64,000 bases of DNA from Paragonimus westermani (Eukaryota > Platyhelminthes > Trematoda > Plagiorchiida > Troglotrematidae). Every line of letters begins with the position of its first letter. The stretch's first letter is position 1. The position numbers and the translations under genes were made by a program. A model generated the notes under the pieces. It was not told the DNA's origin. It saw only the letters and a list, made by a program, of their open reading frames with translations, and made no database searches. This document shows positions 11,646 through 24,300 of the stretch, piece by piece. Where the stretch lies: positions 344,269 through 408,268 of the forward strand of contig QNGE01000142.1 in assembly GCA_008508345.1 (NCBI GenBank), written 5' to 3'.

Positions 11646-13724
11646 GTAGGCAGAATACCTTTAGAAGTTGTTTCGTGGGAAGCTCCGTGAATGAGGAGAA
11701 GCCATGTTCACGCTAATTTCCAAGGCGGATAATCGGCACTCTCCGGCTGGGTACCGAACATTTAGTTTTTCTAGAAGTTCGTGTCAGGTTAGGGAGTGCC
11801 TGTTGAAAGGTACCCTCTTTACAGACCATCCAAGTGAAAGCCATTTTTATTCTCAGTAACCTGGTTTCTTCGCTAATTGGTAACGCGTAACAAATAAGCT
11901 TATACTGATGGTTAACATGAAAAAAGCTTGAGACGGTGATTTCATTCCATATCATTTCCGACTCTGCTAAGTTATACGGTCGTGTTCCACGTGGTTTTTT
12001 CACATGTGAGGTGGAAGCCCAAAGCATTCAAGAAGACGTTATGCATTGATCGTCTTCTTTTCTGGTTGATAGAACGTTTGGAGTTAAAACCGGGTCGGAC
12101 CTACTCAAATTCTTTGGTACTTTCTTAGGATTCAGTGATCTGTCTTCTTTTGTCTTCTATTTACACCAGTGACTTATCAGACGAAATATTTAGCAACCCC
12201 GTTTAATGCGCTAACTACCCAAAAGTCTGGAATGCCAGTGATTTCAGTGCACTACGATGGATTCTAACGCAAGTGAGCGGTGTCAGACGATTGGAGTCTT
12301 TCTCTAGAATTGTTAGCCCACCTGTTGGTCAGTGGGATTTCTGGCAACACCTTCGTGTTGCTTAGTGCATTCAGTGCAGTGGACGTCAGGAAACTCAACC
12401 TGAAGGAATAGCTACACATGTGGATGTCGCCTAATCCAACTTCCGCACAGCATCGGTAGATGGCAATAACAAAGAGGTTTGATACTCTTAGGAGGACCAA
12501 ACGAACTTTCCCCATAATGAAAAAAGATGTTCCAAGCACTCCAAGGGTTTATATGAGGACTATTAGAGTACTTCGGTCAAATCCTGTACACCAGTTTGGT
12601 GGAAGATATGTTTGGTGTTGGGCCTCTTCTTCACGTTGCTAAAAAAGCTGTTCACTAGCCTGTGGCATTAAGATCAGGTATCACAGCTTGAAATTCTTGG
12701 TCTGTACTCACCTGATTGCTGAGGACGCCACGGCAAGTAGATTCTCAGAATTTTTATTTAGCATAGGAATCGCTGACAAGTTTTTCATCTTAATTTCTGA
12801 CAGTGGTCTGTAGGGTCATGAAAAAACGTTTCGCACGCCTTGACCTCGGATACTCCTTACACAGCTGTTCTTCTCTTACGGGGTCTTATATCACTGAAAC
12901 GACCTCCCCCTGAAATGGTTAGTTGCTGTCTTAGGGATGCTTTTAAAATGTTCACGGACTCCCATTTTATTCAAAGCTTGTTCGATTCGCAATCCTATCA
13001 TGTACCTGATATGTGCCATAATTCCTGAGAACGGTGCTATACACTGTTTTTAGTGACCATCTTTCAAGTCAACAAGCAAATGCTAATAGGCTGAGTAAAA
13101 TTCTGTAATTTGGGACTTCATCTTCAAACCTACCTATTAATTAGTGAAGATTGTTAATTTCCATGATATTTCCTCGTATCGGATATCATAGTGCTTCTTC
13201 TGATGAAAAAGCACAGTCACCTCCGATAGCTTCATTGTTGTTGAGTTCGAGGATTATGCATTTCACGCTGAACAAACTCAGGGAGGCAAGGACGAATGTT
13301 GCTGATAAGTGGGCTTGAAGATAGCAGAAAATCTATTCAAACGGTAGGAAAACTACCAAGCCTAAAATAGTGCATTATGTGTTGATGAGTTAGGAAATTT
13401 CACAGTCATTATTTAAAATCCGCCAGGCTCTGCGCAAAATTTTTGCAAGCCTTCCATCAGCCGAAACTCTCATGCTCCGTGAAAACAAATTTTGGTAACG
13501 AGAAAAAATAGGCTCACAACTTTGGTCAATTGTCTGCTAACAAAATTCCCGGAAAGTAACTGGAGAATAGTTTTTCCAAGCAGAAGTTTGTTGGTTTCTA
13601 ACACAGCTTTGTGACGATGGACACTTTCGAAATAAAATACTGTGATCTTACACCAATTGCTATTTAAGGATAGGCTATGGTATTCTGAGCATCTTCTCAA
13701 GAAACGTCCGTGTACAAAACACAG
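11646..13724. other. No gene recognised, probable intron
   Basis: It lies between the two candidate exons of the membrane-protein gene. Open frames on both strands at 11713-12027, 12264-12539 and 12460-12642 overlap antisense to each other and carry no motifs. Confidence 0.4.
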
Positions 13725-13858
13725 AACATTTCAGCAGTATGAGGATAGTAATTGGCCGATGCCGAACAATGGGACCGTTGAGAATGATGGATTCAGGGTT
13801 CAGATAATAAAACGAGCGTATTCCTTTGATCATTCAGCGAGTGAAAAAATGGCTCCCA
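13725..13858 (+). CDS. Candidate penultimate exon of membrane-protein gene
   Basis: The open frame continues to a TAG only beyond the proposed donor A|GTGAAA at 13859. It leaves in phase 1, which matches the entry phase of the terminal exon at 13961 and forms a Lys codon. The implied intron of 102 bp ends in a long pyrimidine tract and TTGGCAG. An alternative phase-1 donor lies slightly upstream in GCGA|GTGAAA. An alternative start is the acceptor TTTCAG near 13734. The peptide includes YEDSNWPMPNNGT and a Ser/Lys-rich end. Confidence 0.45.
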
Positions 13859-13960
13859 GTGAAAAGCCAGGACAGTCAGTATGCTTCGATCATGGTGTGG
13901 TAGATTTTGTGTTGAAAAACTAGCAATACTTTCTCTTCTCTCCTTTCATTTTTTTGGCAG

Positions 13961-14685
13961 AAAAGAATAAAACCGATGAGAAATTGGGGTCAAGCTCTTC
14001 TCACTCAGAAGAAATCGCTCACACAGATCAACCAGTAACTTCCAATGGACTGGAAAACTATCGTTTCCTGCTTCTGCCAGGTTCCTTGGCCTTGCTTACA
14101 CTAGTTGGCATGCAAGTGGTCGTTTGTGCGTTCTGGATTCCACAGTCTCTGGCAGCTCGGGTCAGGTGTTGCAGAAATTGCTCTGGAAAAAATGAAGCGG
14201 TTGATACAGAAAATCCAGACCATCACAATAAATGTGCTATACACCACATTGGAAATGGAAACTTGGCGAGTAGAGATTGCGAAACTAGTCCCCACATGGG
14301 AAAACGTCCGATTAGTGACCTATTTTATCCAACAGTAAATTCGACTGCACTTCTTGGACTAAACTATCTTCCAACAACTGCAGCTTCTGTCTGTCGTGCT
14401 TACAATGCATGTCACTATTTATATGAGCGACCTGACGTTAGACACAATCGGCATCCGCACGTTCAACAGCTTAATGCAACTGGGCCTACTGAATGTATCA
14501 TACCCTTCAAACACACTTCAAACCAGGAAGCTCACAAACACGAAATTGCACAAGTCATGAAAAATGAATTCGCCGGAAGCAGCTGTTGCCTGGCATCCAA
14601 TGAGGATCTGATTATTCCAGTCAAGTGTAATTCCCCACCAAAATATGAACCAGGAATAAGACCATTTATCCAATTTGCTCACTAA
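13961..14685 (+). CDS. Terminal exon of a single-pass membrane protein
   Basis: The longest open frame in the window, about 240 codons ending in TAA. Chance expectation for this length is well below one. It begins directly behind a textbook acceptor (CTCTCCTTTCATTTTTTTGGCAG) and has no ATG of its own near the start, so it is read as the last exon of a spliced gene. It encodes a Ser/Glu/Lys-rich hydrophilic start, one hydrophobic span of roughly 25 residues (around LPGSLALLTLVGMQVVVCAF, about 14062-14140), a juxtamembrane VRCCRNC cluster that could be acylated, and a polar tail rich in His, Asn and Pro. The family is not recognised. The topology, with an extracellular N-terminal part, is inferred. 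Confidence 0.7.
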
Positions 14686-17600
14686 CTGAAAAATGCTAAA
14701 CGTCCAAAAAGATTTTGTACGGTTAGAAGTATTTTTGACGATAAACTTGATACATTTGTTTGCGTATAAATGCAATTGTCACTAATGCTTAAACTCACGA
14801 GGGTTAAATGTTGGCACACATCAATACCACAGTATGGAGGTATGGACGCCCGCAAACTGAGTTTTTCGAACATAATTTAGTTTCATTTTACAGTGTGCAG
14901 ACCACGGTTGGCCCCAGAAACCTGAGGGCTCCATGACGTGCATAAACAATTGTCGTTTTAGCCAAACACTTGTGGTAAAGTAGTGATGTAACCACAAAAA
15001 ACACCACTAACACACAATGGCCTGTGAGTATTACGCAATACTTGTTCGCGCATTTCCAAAGACAATGTTGCTCTAACATTTTATCACAGTGGGATCACCG
15101 TGGACTGTCAAAAGCGAGCTGAATGCTTAACAGATGAGTGTTCTGAAATCAGGTTGCGTCGATGAAACTCGGTCAGCACAGCAGTTACTGTCGGTAGGCA
15201 TTTCTTTCCTACCGATAACTGGACATTTTTAGTCATCCATCTTAACAAATTTACGAATATTAGTGTCACCATTCAACACTAGTGCGACTTATAAAAGATC
15301 ATGTACCTGAATACAGTGATATTATGTTGACCGTTTCACTTAACTCTATCCTTCTGTTGATACGTAGTCAATGTGACATTTTATACCATTTTCGCTGATT
15401 TGTTAACCATGAGAATATGAGGATAAGATTGTTCAACTGCACAGGCTTTGTTATATATCGACCGCTTAAATGGCATTTCGGCTATCACCGTAAACGTTAG
15501 ACATACTAAGTTGTGAATGTTGTGAAAGTTATGAGTGTAGCATCACACTCTATCGCTCAAGAATGTGTTATGCAATATTTGCAGTGACTCTGATTAAGCA
15601 GCTTGTAATTTGTCAGCGTTTGCATTGTTATACCAGTATCGCTGGACACGTTTCCCATATGCGGCTAACTGTGAGTACATTTGACGCGAAAATCGCTCCA
15701 GACATCTCTTGAAACAAATGATAGAAAAAATATCGCATTTTGCGATATAAAAAACCGACCTGCAAATAAGTAGCGCAATGGATTATAACCAGTAATTTAT
15801 GTTAGATACCCAGTGAACGTAAGGCTACAAACCACACTCAAAGAGATATCTACAATCTCGACGAAAATTGATAGAAAATTATCGTTAAATTACTTATAAA
15901 TATAAAAAACACCACCAACTCTCAGCTTGTCAAATCAATAAGAGATACAGGTTTCGTGTAGCATACTCGAAGGGTTTCTTTCATGTACAACCCGATTATC
16001 GAATGGTAGACACTCTTTCCAAGACAGTTTAATCGTTGTCGGCTACCGTCACGAGTATGCGACGAAACAATTGCGCCAGTCTGAAAACCATCCGAAAACA
16101 ACATAAACAATTGGTCGGTAGTATGGTTCATCCGTTTTTTCGTTGGTTTTTTAAATTCAGAGGCGAAGCCTATTTTTCATGTCCTTATATGGTAATATCA
16201 GCAGTATCAATGATATCAGGATACCACAGGTTCACCGTTCAGCCGAAGCAACTTTTCTGCGAACGTTTGTTTCCAGTCATGCATCTTGTATACTAAAACG
16301 TGTCACTCAGCAAATTATTCCCTATTAAAAGTTTGTTATAAATTTCCTACTGAACCTGAAATCGAATCAGTAGAAGCCCAACTGCTTGCTTCAATAATTT
16401 TAGTTTTAATATCATCCACACTCAACAAACTAAAAACGGCTCATTTTTCAACTCGAAGATTTTTTACAGTGTTTCTGTCTAGCCTAGTGGTCGAACTGAT
16501 ATTAAAAATAGCACGCCGTGGGGGAGAAAATATAAACAATGCCGTCGTGTGGCTTGTTAAACTGGGTCGTAAATCAAGTGAACGGTTATGTTTGGTAACA
16601 TTCCATTGCTTCGCTACTCAATACTAATTTACCTATGAGTCACAATACTGGTTATTGTTTGTATGTTTTACAGGTGAGCTTGGTAGAGTGATGGAAATAG
16701 TGTGCTCAGCATTTACTACACGGAAAAAGCATCACACATAGTATTACGGTTTATTTCACTCCCATGCTAATTCGCCATGGTTGGATCCATTGGCCATTTC
16801 GTTGGCTTACTGGTTAACTGCTATGAGTGAAGTAAAACTCAGATGATTAAGGCCTGCGATTTTGGATTTGTTTCTTGGTTAACTATGAGAGGCACAACCT
16901 AGAATAGAGTATCGCGCCAAGAATATCAATTCACTAGTTGATATATAATTAGTTAATGTAAGTAAACCCCCGTAATCGTGACTGTAGGTTGTGAGTGTTA
17001 ATTGCTTCCGCATTAACCTCACAACAATTGCAAACATATCAACATGCCTTGAGATTCGATCAAAAATAATTTTGAACAATCGTTATAGTCCCTGATCATT
17101 GTAAATAGAGAATGATAGGCATTGCTTGTACTACCTAAATCAACAACTTACAAAGAGGGAGTTCTTGTCTCATGGTGAGGTTAAAGTTGCCTATTAGACT
17201 CCAGAATCCGTATTGTTAGAAGCAGCTGTTTTGCTCAATGATTCATTAGAAACACCCACTATCTCACACATTAATCCTAATGCATCAGCGCGCGGAAGTT
17301 AACGGCTGATGGCAAAGGTTGCGGAGTAAACATTTTGTAGTACTTATTCATATACTGCTAAATTTTGGGAGCATTTTTGATGAGTAAACGCCTATTGTGT
17401 AGCATCTCGGTTTAATTTATATTTCGCCAGCGTAGAATGGAAAGAAAATTAGAAGATTTGTATGTACAGGTGGAAGAACACAAACGAGCAAAGAGCTGGT
17501 TTCTGTGATATGAAAGATAGCTTCCGATTTCATGGTGGACACTAGCCAGCAACAGATCGGACGAGTTGTTACCACTAACATCACACGTATGTATTACTGT

Positions 17601-18054
17601 TCTGGGTTCACAACCAAAAAGATGGACAAAAACGGCAACTTCAAACGATATCCCATTTGTCGTTATTGACTAATGCAAACAATATGTTAAGGTAAGTTGT
17701 AACACATTGTACCACTTTCAGAACTATAGCATATTGTCAGTGGTACGAAGGCTGTTATAGTGGACTGAGCTAGTTAATCGCAGCAATACCTTACACAGCT
17801 GCTTTGCAGATGTTATCCGGGGAATTCGAGGTGCGAACGGATTTCGTTCTGACTTTTCTATAGTAGAAACAAGAATTCTGCAAAAATAAACCAAACAAGG
17901 TGAAGTTCACTTCACATGTCTGGAAGACACGTCTGGTTATGTTTTAAGTGCAAAACTTGAAACGTTTGTTATTCGTTGAATCACAACTATTCTTCTACGT
18001 ATAATGTTAACGTTTTTAAAAAGGGTACAGGTGAAATACATTAGTGGCTTTGAT
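14686..18054. other. 3' flank and unassigned sequence
   Basis: Downstream of the membrane-protein gene. No canonical AATAAA was noticed immediately after the stop; TATAAA near 14765 is the nearest variant. A 113-codon + frame at 16286-16627 has no motif. The hairpin at 15183-15220 is listed separately. Nothing else could be supported. Confidence 0.4.
15183..15220. repeat. Small stem-loop
   Basis: TCGGTAGG (15191-15198) pairs perfectly with CCTACCGA (15208-15215) around a 9-nt loop. After a 3-nt bulge the stem extends with AGTTA and TAACT. The role is unknown. Confidence 0.45.
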
Positions 18055-18141
18055 ATGTCAGTGAGCCGAGTTCAGTTGGTACCATATTTAATGTTCTGTT
18101 TGGCCATCTGGCATTCGGCGCCGTATTTTGGGGAAAAAAAG
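18055..18141 (+). CDS. Candidate first exon with signal peptide
   Basis: An ATG opens a 29-codon stretch: a short N-terminus with one Arg, a hydrophobic core (LVPYLMFCLAIW) and a plausible cleavage zone (HSAPYFG). It ends exactly at a strong donor AAG|GTATGT in phase 0. A second in-frame ATG lies upstream at 18004; it would bury the hydrophobic core, so the later ATG was preferred. It could splice in phase to 18718-18951 or to 24142-24300, both of which enter in phase 0. The product would be secreted or membrane-anchored. Identity unknown. Confidence 0.4.
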
Positions 18142-18717
18142 GTATGTGCCTATCACCTTTCTTACTCCCCTAAGGTGCACAGAAACGTAAACACAGCCTA
18201 CTGCAAATCGTCATGCTGTATTTTTAACAAACTTATTCTGAAGCGTTCGTTAACAATGGGAACATAGGACGGCAAATGTTGGTCCACCGGTTTGATGATG
18301 AAAGCTGGGAACGTTCATGTTGTATTCAAACTTTTATCCTAAAATAAAGTGCGAAGTAAGTTTTGCAATTTCACCATTGAGGTTGAATTTGTAGTCGCAT
18401 TGTTTGCTTTAAAAGCTCAAGTGTTAATTTGCGTGCATTCTCGAAAGTATGGCTTTACTAACTCTGATCGTTTGCTTGAAGGGTAAGTTGTCGAGACCAA
18501 ACAATATGGCCAAAGATGCAATTTAAGTTACACACGTCAGAATCTGATCACAAAAAACGGAGGTGAACAATTGTCACTCTGTGTAAATCGAACCATTAGA
18601 CACAAAACATTCAGATTATATCTGTTATGAGCCTCCACAAACGATTTCTCCATGAAGAACTGGAGGCAGCAGGTTTACTCTAGTTTACCTCACGTTAGAA
18701 AGAAAAGTCTCCTATAG
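18142..18717. other. Possible intron
   Basis: It starts GTATGT and ends CTCCTATAG. It contains no recognisable gene. It is an intron only if the flanking exons are real. Confidence 0.3.
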
Positions 18718-18951
18718 TTGGTATTGTATCATTGGAGTGACCTTTGTGTCTTCCAATCAAATCGCATTTTTCAAACAGTTCTATTGAGTAATCTACCAAA
18801 AAAGCTACAGAACCAATCATCAGAAAAAATATTCAGAGATAAATTTGAATGGTTCGTGCATAACCAAGATGCCAGCAATTATGCGCTTATAACTTTGCCT
18901 GATTTACAGAATCATACGTTACTACTTACTGTCGATTTTTCACAGAAATAA
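18718..18951 (+). CDS. Candidate terminal exon, unknown protein
   Basis: The frame opens right after an acceptor CTCCTATAG in phase 0 and runs 77 codons to TAA. The peptide has a hydrophobic start (LVLYHWSDLCVF) and an amphipathic, charged middle (KIFRDKFEWFVHNQDASN). Joined to 18055-18141 it would give a protein of about 106 residues with a signal peptide. It is equally possible that 18055 splices elsewhere. No domain is recognised. Confidence 0.3.
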   Translation: MVLYHWSDLCVFQSNRIFQTVLLSNLPKKLQNQSSEKIFRDKFEWFVHNQDASNYALITLPDLQNHTLLLTVDFSQK

Positions 18952-20912
18952 AAAGCTTCCTCTTAGTGAACTGACTATGCACTGCGAGCGAAATTGCTGG
19001 AATTCAGTTAAGGCCAACGAATAGGAAGAAATAGACTAATGTCGTGATGCCTTATGTTTGTTCGCTGTAGCTTTCCAGTCCATACAAACTGATTTCTACA
19101 GAATTTGTCAGTTGCAAGTTACGGACTGTTTCCAGCAGCAGGACTACCTATTGCGATAACGGTTTGCTCAACGCAATATTTTAAGCATTTGCTATCCAAC
19201 TGTGTCATTTAATCAACCATATTTTTATCGTTTATTTCGTTGTAAAATTGAAATGGGTTAAAGTTGTCATACTACCGGGCACCAAAATGTACGCTCTGGA
19301 GGTTTTGAAAAAATGTGACCAATCAAGTAACAAACCCTAGCGAAAGCTCCTGAGGTATGTATGGGAATTCATTCTCATAGAAGATTGTTACTGTTTACTC
19401 AAAAAAGTATATTTTATGTTGACCTTCGGTGTACAGCTTGTTGGAATCATGTCGTGACAAGCAACCGTCAGTGACAGATAATAAAATAGCCTGTTTACTT
19501 GGAGTGCATCTTTTGTCTTCAGCAAACACAGAGCGAACCGTAGCATATTTAGAAAGTTGCGGATTATACTTCATTACATGGAATATATATTGTCTGGCAA
19601 CACGAATTACGGACTCATTGAATTCCGGTAGAGAGCAAGTCTCGTGCAGTGATACTAGTTTGTGTAGAGGCTCACAACTTGTAAACGTGCGTAGACGAAG
19701 ATGCATTAAGTTAAAAATAACGTCCAGTACTACAATTTTAAAGAAGCCTGCGGCTGGTTGATAACAACCAATACGTGCAAGATAAAAAACTGATGAAAGA
19801 AAGGAACACGAGTTTGTTCACCTGAACGGGTTACGCGTCAGTTTCAATTAACCCGTGAACTTCAGATTGTGTCTGTATGAATGATCTGCAGCCCCTAGAG
19901 GAGTCGATATAAGCGCTTTCTGAAAATAAAACATAACCTCACATTGTGTTATTCAGATTAAATTTCAGAGGAAAGCGTTGAATCTCGTAGTCCACTTTAG
20001 CTGTGTATTCTGGGATTAAATAACAATCAACTTCACAACTTCAACCGGATACCGACTGAGAATCCACGGTAATAGAGCAAGGTACAGAACAGTAGTGAAT
20101 TTGCACTCGTCAGATTTTCTGGAATCGCTCGGGGATCACCAACAGAACACAATCAAATTTGAGTTAGGAATTCCGAGTTAAACAAACGTGGAACGCAATC
20201 CGCCATTTACAATCGTTGGTGTCAGAACGCTGAAAGCAATTAACACTCATCTAGTCGGATCCCAATGTCCCCAACGCTGTAACAAGCACAGTAGCTTGTG
20301 ATTAAATAATAGCATATATATAAAGATGACAGGTGATGATCGGCTAAAACTAGTGCTAGTAAAGTGGTCATCTCAAGTACACTGCATTCTAGTTCTGTGG
20401 ACACTTGAGACTGCGCTCTCATAAAGATGAATTTTCTGAAATCGGCCAAGATGAGCCGGCTTTGTTAGAAAGGCAAATCAGCGGCTAAACACAATTAAAT
20501 TGAAGGCCACATCCCGAAAAGAAAGCTGAATCTAAGTAATTCAATATGCATTATCATTCCAGGCAGATTGCAATTGAGCTTAGTCAAAGCTGGTAGTAAT
20601 TTATGGTTCAGTTTCATTGCCAAAATAGGGAGTTGGCTCGTTAGCTATTAACGAAATAAGGGAAAACTTAGCCAGCAAAAATACAATGGTTCACGACTGA
20701 TTTTGATTGTACAAATCACAGTTGTATCAATTTAATCTCGGGGTATTAATAGACTAAGTGAACAGACGGTGAGTTTTTATTACATGTGTGATCTCCGTAG
20801 TATGCCACATTCACGGTAACAGTTACGTTATAGGTATATCTGTGCTGGAGTGATTTTGTAAAGAAAGCCAATCGGCTGAACACACGAAATGTTCAGTGCA
20901 CCTTTTATTCAG
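18952..20912. other. Unassigned region with one weak exon candidate
   Basis: At 19439-19761 a 107-codon + frame follows the acceptor-like GGTGTACAG, but the opposite strand (19395-19706) is also open over the same bases and equally protein-like, so neither is called. The remainder shows nothing recognisable. Confidence 0.3.
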
Positions 20913-21114
20913 TACAAAGAATCAGGCTAATATTTTGGTGTTCTCTGAATCCATTGCATTTTACTGTGACCAGCGGAACCAACATAGTCACAAATCATTT
21001 GGGATGAAGCCGTGTCCCGAAATGTGTTCAGAAAATACACGAACATGCAGACCTACACATATGTGGACACTGTTTATACCAGTAACTTCAGACTCGTCAT
21101 TAAAAGATTTTTAA
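20913..21114 (+). CDS. Candidate terminal exon, Cys-containing peptide
   Basis: It follows a pyrimidine-rich acceptor (CACCTTTTATTCAG), enters in phase 2 and ends at TAA. The peptide contains closely spaced cysteines (KPCPEMCSENTRTC), as in small extracellular domains, but no family pattern could be matched. A second + frame overlaps its end (21012-21218), and a third starts at 21215 behind another good acceptor (TTGTAACTCCCAG at about 21253). Only weak support. Confidence 0.22.
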
Positions 21115-23114
21115 AATTACCTGCGAAACCCAATCGAGTTTGTCAATGCGTTCCATCGAAAATCACAGCTGCTGCTTTCAGTTTATATTGCTTTTATAAC
21201 AAAGTAAATGTGCCTTGAATAGATTAGTTCTTACATTTTTTGTAACTCCCAGGTTCACCCACGTATTTACCACTCGAAACCCTCACGTTCATAACTTTAT
21301 AGATTCAAGCATTTTTTGCCAGATGAGCAGACGGCATTTCGCAAATAATTGTGCATTTCGTCGCCAAACTAATTTCAGCGCCATCGACAAGTCCGTTGGT
21401 AACATCTCGGTGAATGTGTATACATTTGCGGTGATATTTGTGTGTGACGTAGGAAGAATTACACTATATCGGCAATAAGCTCGTTGTAACGCAACGTGCT
21501 GAAAACCCCATATATCTGAAGGAACAGAATTAGCTGGTATAATAATCAACAAAAACAGCAGAGCATATTACAAAATATATTTTTCGATAGCAGCCAAATT
21601 ACCTCACCAAAATGTGAAATACTCGCCTGATATGGTATTTCCTATACATGTGAGGGCTTCCTCTGCAGACCGACTGAGGATCTTATGAGAGTACTTTTAA
21701 ATGCGGTCAATTATACTCACTATTGTAATGTTCAACTTAGAACGGCAGTGGTCACTTTGGCTGACATACCAAATGCAATCAATCTGGAGAAATCATTAGG
21801 AGGAAATGCATAGCAGAACGTGACATATAGTTTTCAACTGTTCATCACCAAGCCGAATGCATTACATTTACAGCACAACTGAGGAAATCGTTTAGTCATG
21901 CGACAAACGTGAAATTATTGTTAGTGCAATCAAGCCACTGAGTGGTATGTATCAATTTCCGTCATAGTATCAGTGACATTTTGCGGTGACAAGCGTTGTT
22001 TGCTGTAATCCCAAAAACTGACGATTTTGACGAGCGAAAGAAACAAATTTAAAGAGCTCCAGTTGTGTAGAAATATATCATTGTTTCAATACGGCTGATG
22101 GGATGACTTTATTTTATAGATTGAGAGAAACGGCAAGTTCATCAAGTGAATGTTGTTGATCAGTAAGCAGTAAACCGGTGCTGTCGACTGAATTCATCTT
22201 TCACTAGAGAGCTTCATGGCGTTCAGTTTTCTCAGACAGCGAAGGAAACATCCTTGGCCGTACGAGAACAAACGAACGATTATACACAAAGGGATTCAAA
22301 CAAAATTTTGAACAAGCTGCTGGACGGGTTCGTAAAAATTGTGTTGTCAGCAACAAACTAGAACATACTGGTAATGGTTACACCAAACACGTCCGCTAAA
22401 AATGCGAATCGACGTATAGGGGTTTATTTTCTTTCCGAAGTAGCTCACCAGGCTCAAACCGACATATCACGGCTCTGCGTGGAAAACTCTCCAGGTGGCA
22501 TTTTGTAAGATTTTAAGAATAAATGTCAATCTGTTGTACTGTTGTTTCTGCACATATGATCAGTGCTCTACCGGTCAAACAGCTGGCAAAATGTCGTTCG
22601 TCTAAGATGGCTGACCTATGCTCTTTTATTTTTGCGCTGTACCCGACTAACAGTACATTTCAGTCGCCAGTGTAAATCGCAAGTTATGGTGAGCTCAGTC
22701 GAAATGAATGGACACATCGGCCAGATGAACCATATGGTTAAACACGCACAATATGCCACTCATTTACTTCAGGCCGATTAGATTCATCAGCATACGATCT
22801 TGACTGCTCCAATGTCAGTTCTGTTAAAGAAATTTCTGCAAATAAAAGCGAATATGTGTATTCAACACCAACCTCATTATGCTCTTTTTTTAATTAACCT
22901 AACATGTTTGACAGACTGACACTTGAAGAAAGTGTTTAAGTTGGGGTTGGGTACATCTGAACATATACATTCCCTCCTGATGACACAAACGTTATTGTTT
23001 AAATACGTCAAGTTCCACTGTTGCTTAACACGAAGTTAACTACACTCTACGATTTACATTTCACTGTCTCCGTCTTGTTTATTGGTATAAAAATAAGCCG
23101 AAATAAACGTTTCT
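21115..23114. other. Unassigned region
   Basis: It contains an 87-codon + frame (21215-21478) antisense to another open frame, and a 72-codon + frame (22563-22781) with a GTGAGC donor-like site. Neither can be assigned. A stretch around 22205-22420 reads as a short basic protein fragment and may be an old element. Confidence 0.3.
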
Positions 23115-23360
23115 TTGAGTAAACCAGACATTCGTGATCAAAGCTACCGTTGTCTGGACGGCCATGTTCTCTTGAAACATAAAACACATCAAAATAGGTC
23201 CAGCGTTCAAGTAACTCTGTCCGATACAAGTTGCAGCATTCACAGATTGAGAAGTGGGTCATACAATGTAGCTGAGTCAATTCACATTTTCCCGGAAAGA
23301 TTATTTATACTGATCTACCCAAATTACTTTCAAACGGTTTATAAAGGTTCCAGAGACTAG
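23115..23360 (+). CDS. Candidate exon, unknown protein
   Basis: An 81-codon frame ending in TAG, with an acceptor-like TTTCTTTGAG just upstream. The peptide is protein-like, with alternating polar and hydrophobic residues (NRSSVQVTLSDTSCSIHRL), an N-glycosylation sequon and a hydrophobic stretch near the end. The minus strand (23047-23280) is also open, which lowers confidence. No domain is recognised. Confidence 0.22.
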   Translation: MSKPDIRDQSYRCLDGHVLLKHKTHQNRSSVQVTLSDTSCSIHRLRSGSYNVAESIHIFPERLFILIYPNYFQTVYKGSRD

Positions 23361-24141
23361 AAGACAGTTGTTTCGCTTAGGCTGTAAGAATCCTCTTACG
23401 CCGTTCACAGTTTATTTGGGTGGTATATAGGATACCAGAGAAGAAATGTCAGTCATATTTGCGTCATAAATGACAAATAGGGGTACTGAATTATTACATT
23501 TGATTCTGTTCAACAGTACGTGCTTTAATTAACAGCATGTTGCAAGTTGATTCAGGTAACAACCTGTACTTCATTGGGTATTTTCGAATGAAATACGTGT
23601 AAAACGACGTTTTTATCAACTTCCGGTTGATATAGTGAATTAACTACATAAGATGTGAATTGCTGGTTACCGCGTCCAAACTGTAGCAAAGATAACAGTG
23701 CTTTCCATAACTAGATCAATGGCGTTGTTGAGGTGGCTGCCGTTCCAGTAATATAATTTTTCTAGTTTACAAGAGCTAGATAGAGAATATCGACTACGAA
23801 TTTCGCACACGGAAATAAATGTATGAACAGCTGAAAAACTGATTTGCAGTTTTTTTAACCTGATAACGTTCGAGGTAGTCATCAAGTACAAATAAATCAA
23901 ATATCATGGTAGTGCTCTCTGGGAAGAGTTAATCGATGGCCACCCTAATCAAGATTCTACTTCTAAGAATATTCCGGAAATAGCGGAATCTTTCGTGAAC
24001 TATCGGCAATCTACACACCACAGCAGAGGGAGGAAGATAAAGCAACGAAGCTAACCCGACGTCCTTCTAAGTGATGTTCTTCCTCTGTCTCGCTCACTTC
24101 GGTTTTCGGCATACATCGTTCAGCGAACTCAACGTTGACAG

Positions 24142-24300
24142 AACGTGGAGAGTGTTGAATTAGGAGGTATACCAATCACCACAGATCAGGGTTCAGCTAA
24201 TACATTGTTTGTGCAATATTGCGGAAGCTATCTCAGCACATTGGCTGAGTCCCACTTTATGTGTCCAGAAACGGTTGGTGACAAGCCTTTCGCTGTGTTG
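24142..24300 (+). CDS. Candidate internal exon, unknown protein
   Basis: Exactly 53 codons between an acceptor GTTGACAG and a donor TTG|GTAAAA, phase 0 to phase 0. The peptide includes GGIPITTDQGSANTL and two cysteines (QYCGSY, FMCPE), suggesting an extracellular segment. The phases allow it to follow the signal-peptide exon at 18055-18141 and to precede the exon starting at 25980. Family not recognised. Confidence 0.35.

Noticed and set aside
19395..19761. Overlapping antisense frames as genes
   Set aside because: Both strands are equally open and protein-like over the same bases, so composition cannot choose and neither was called.
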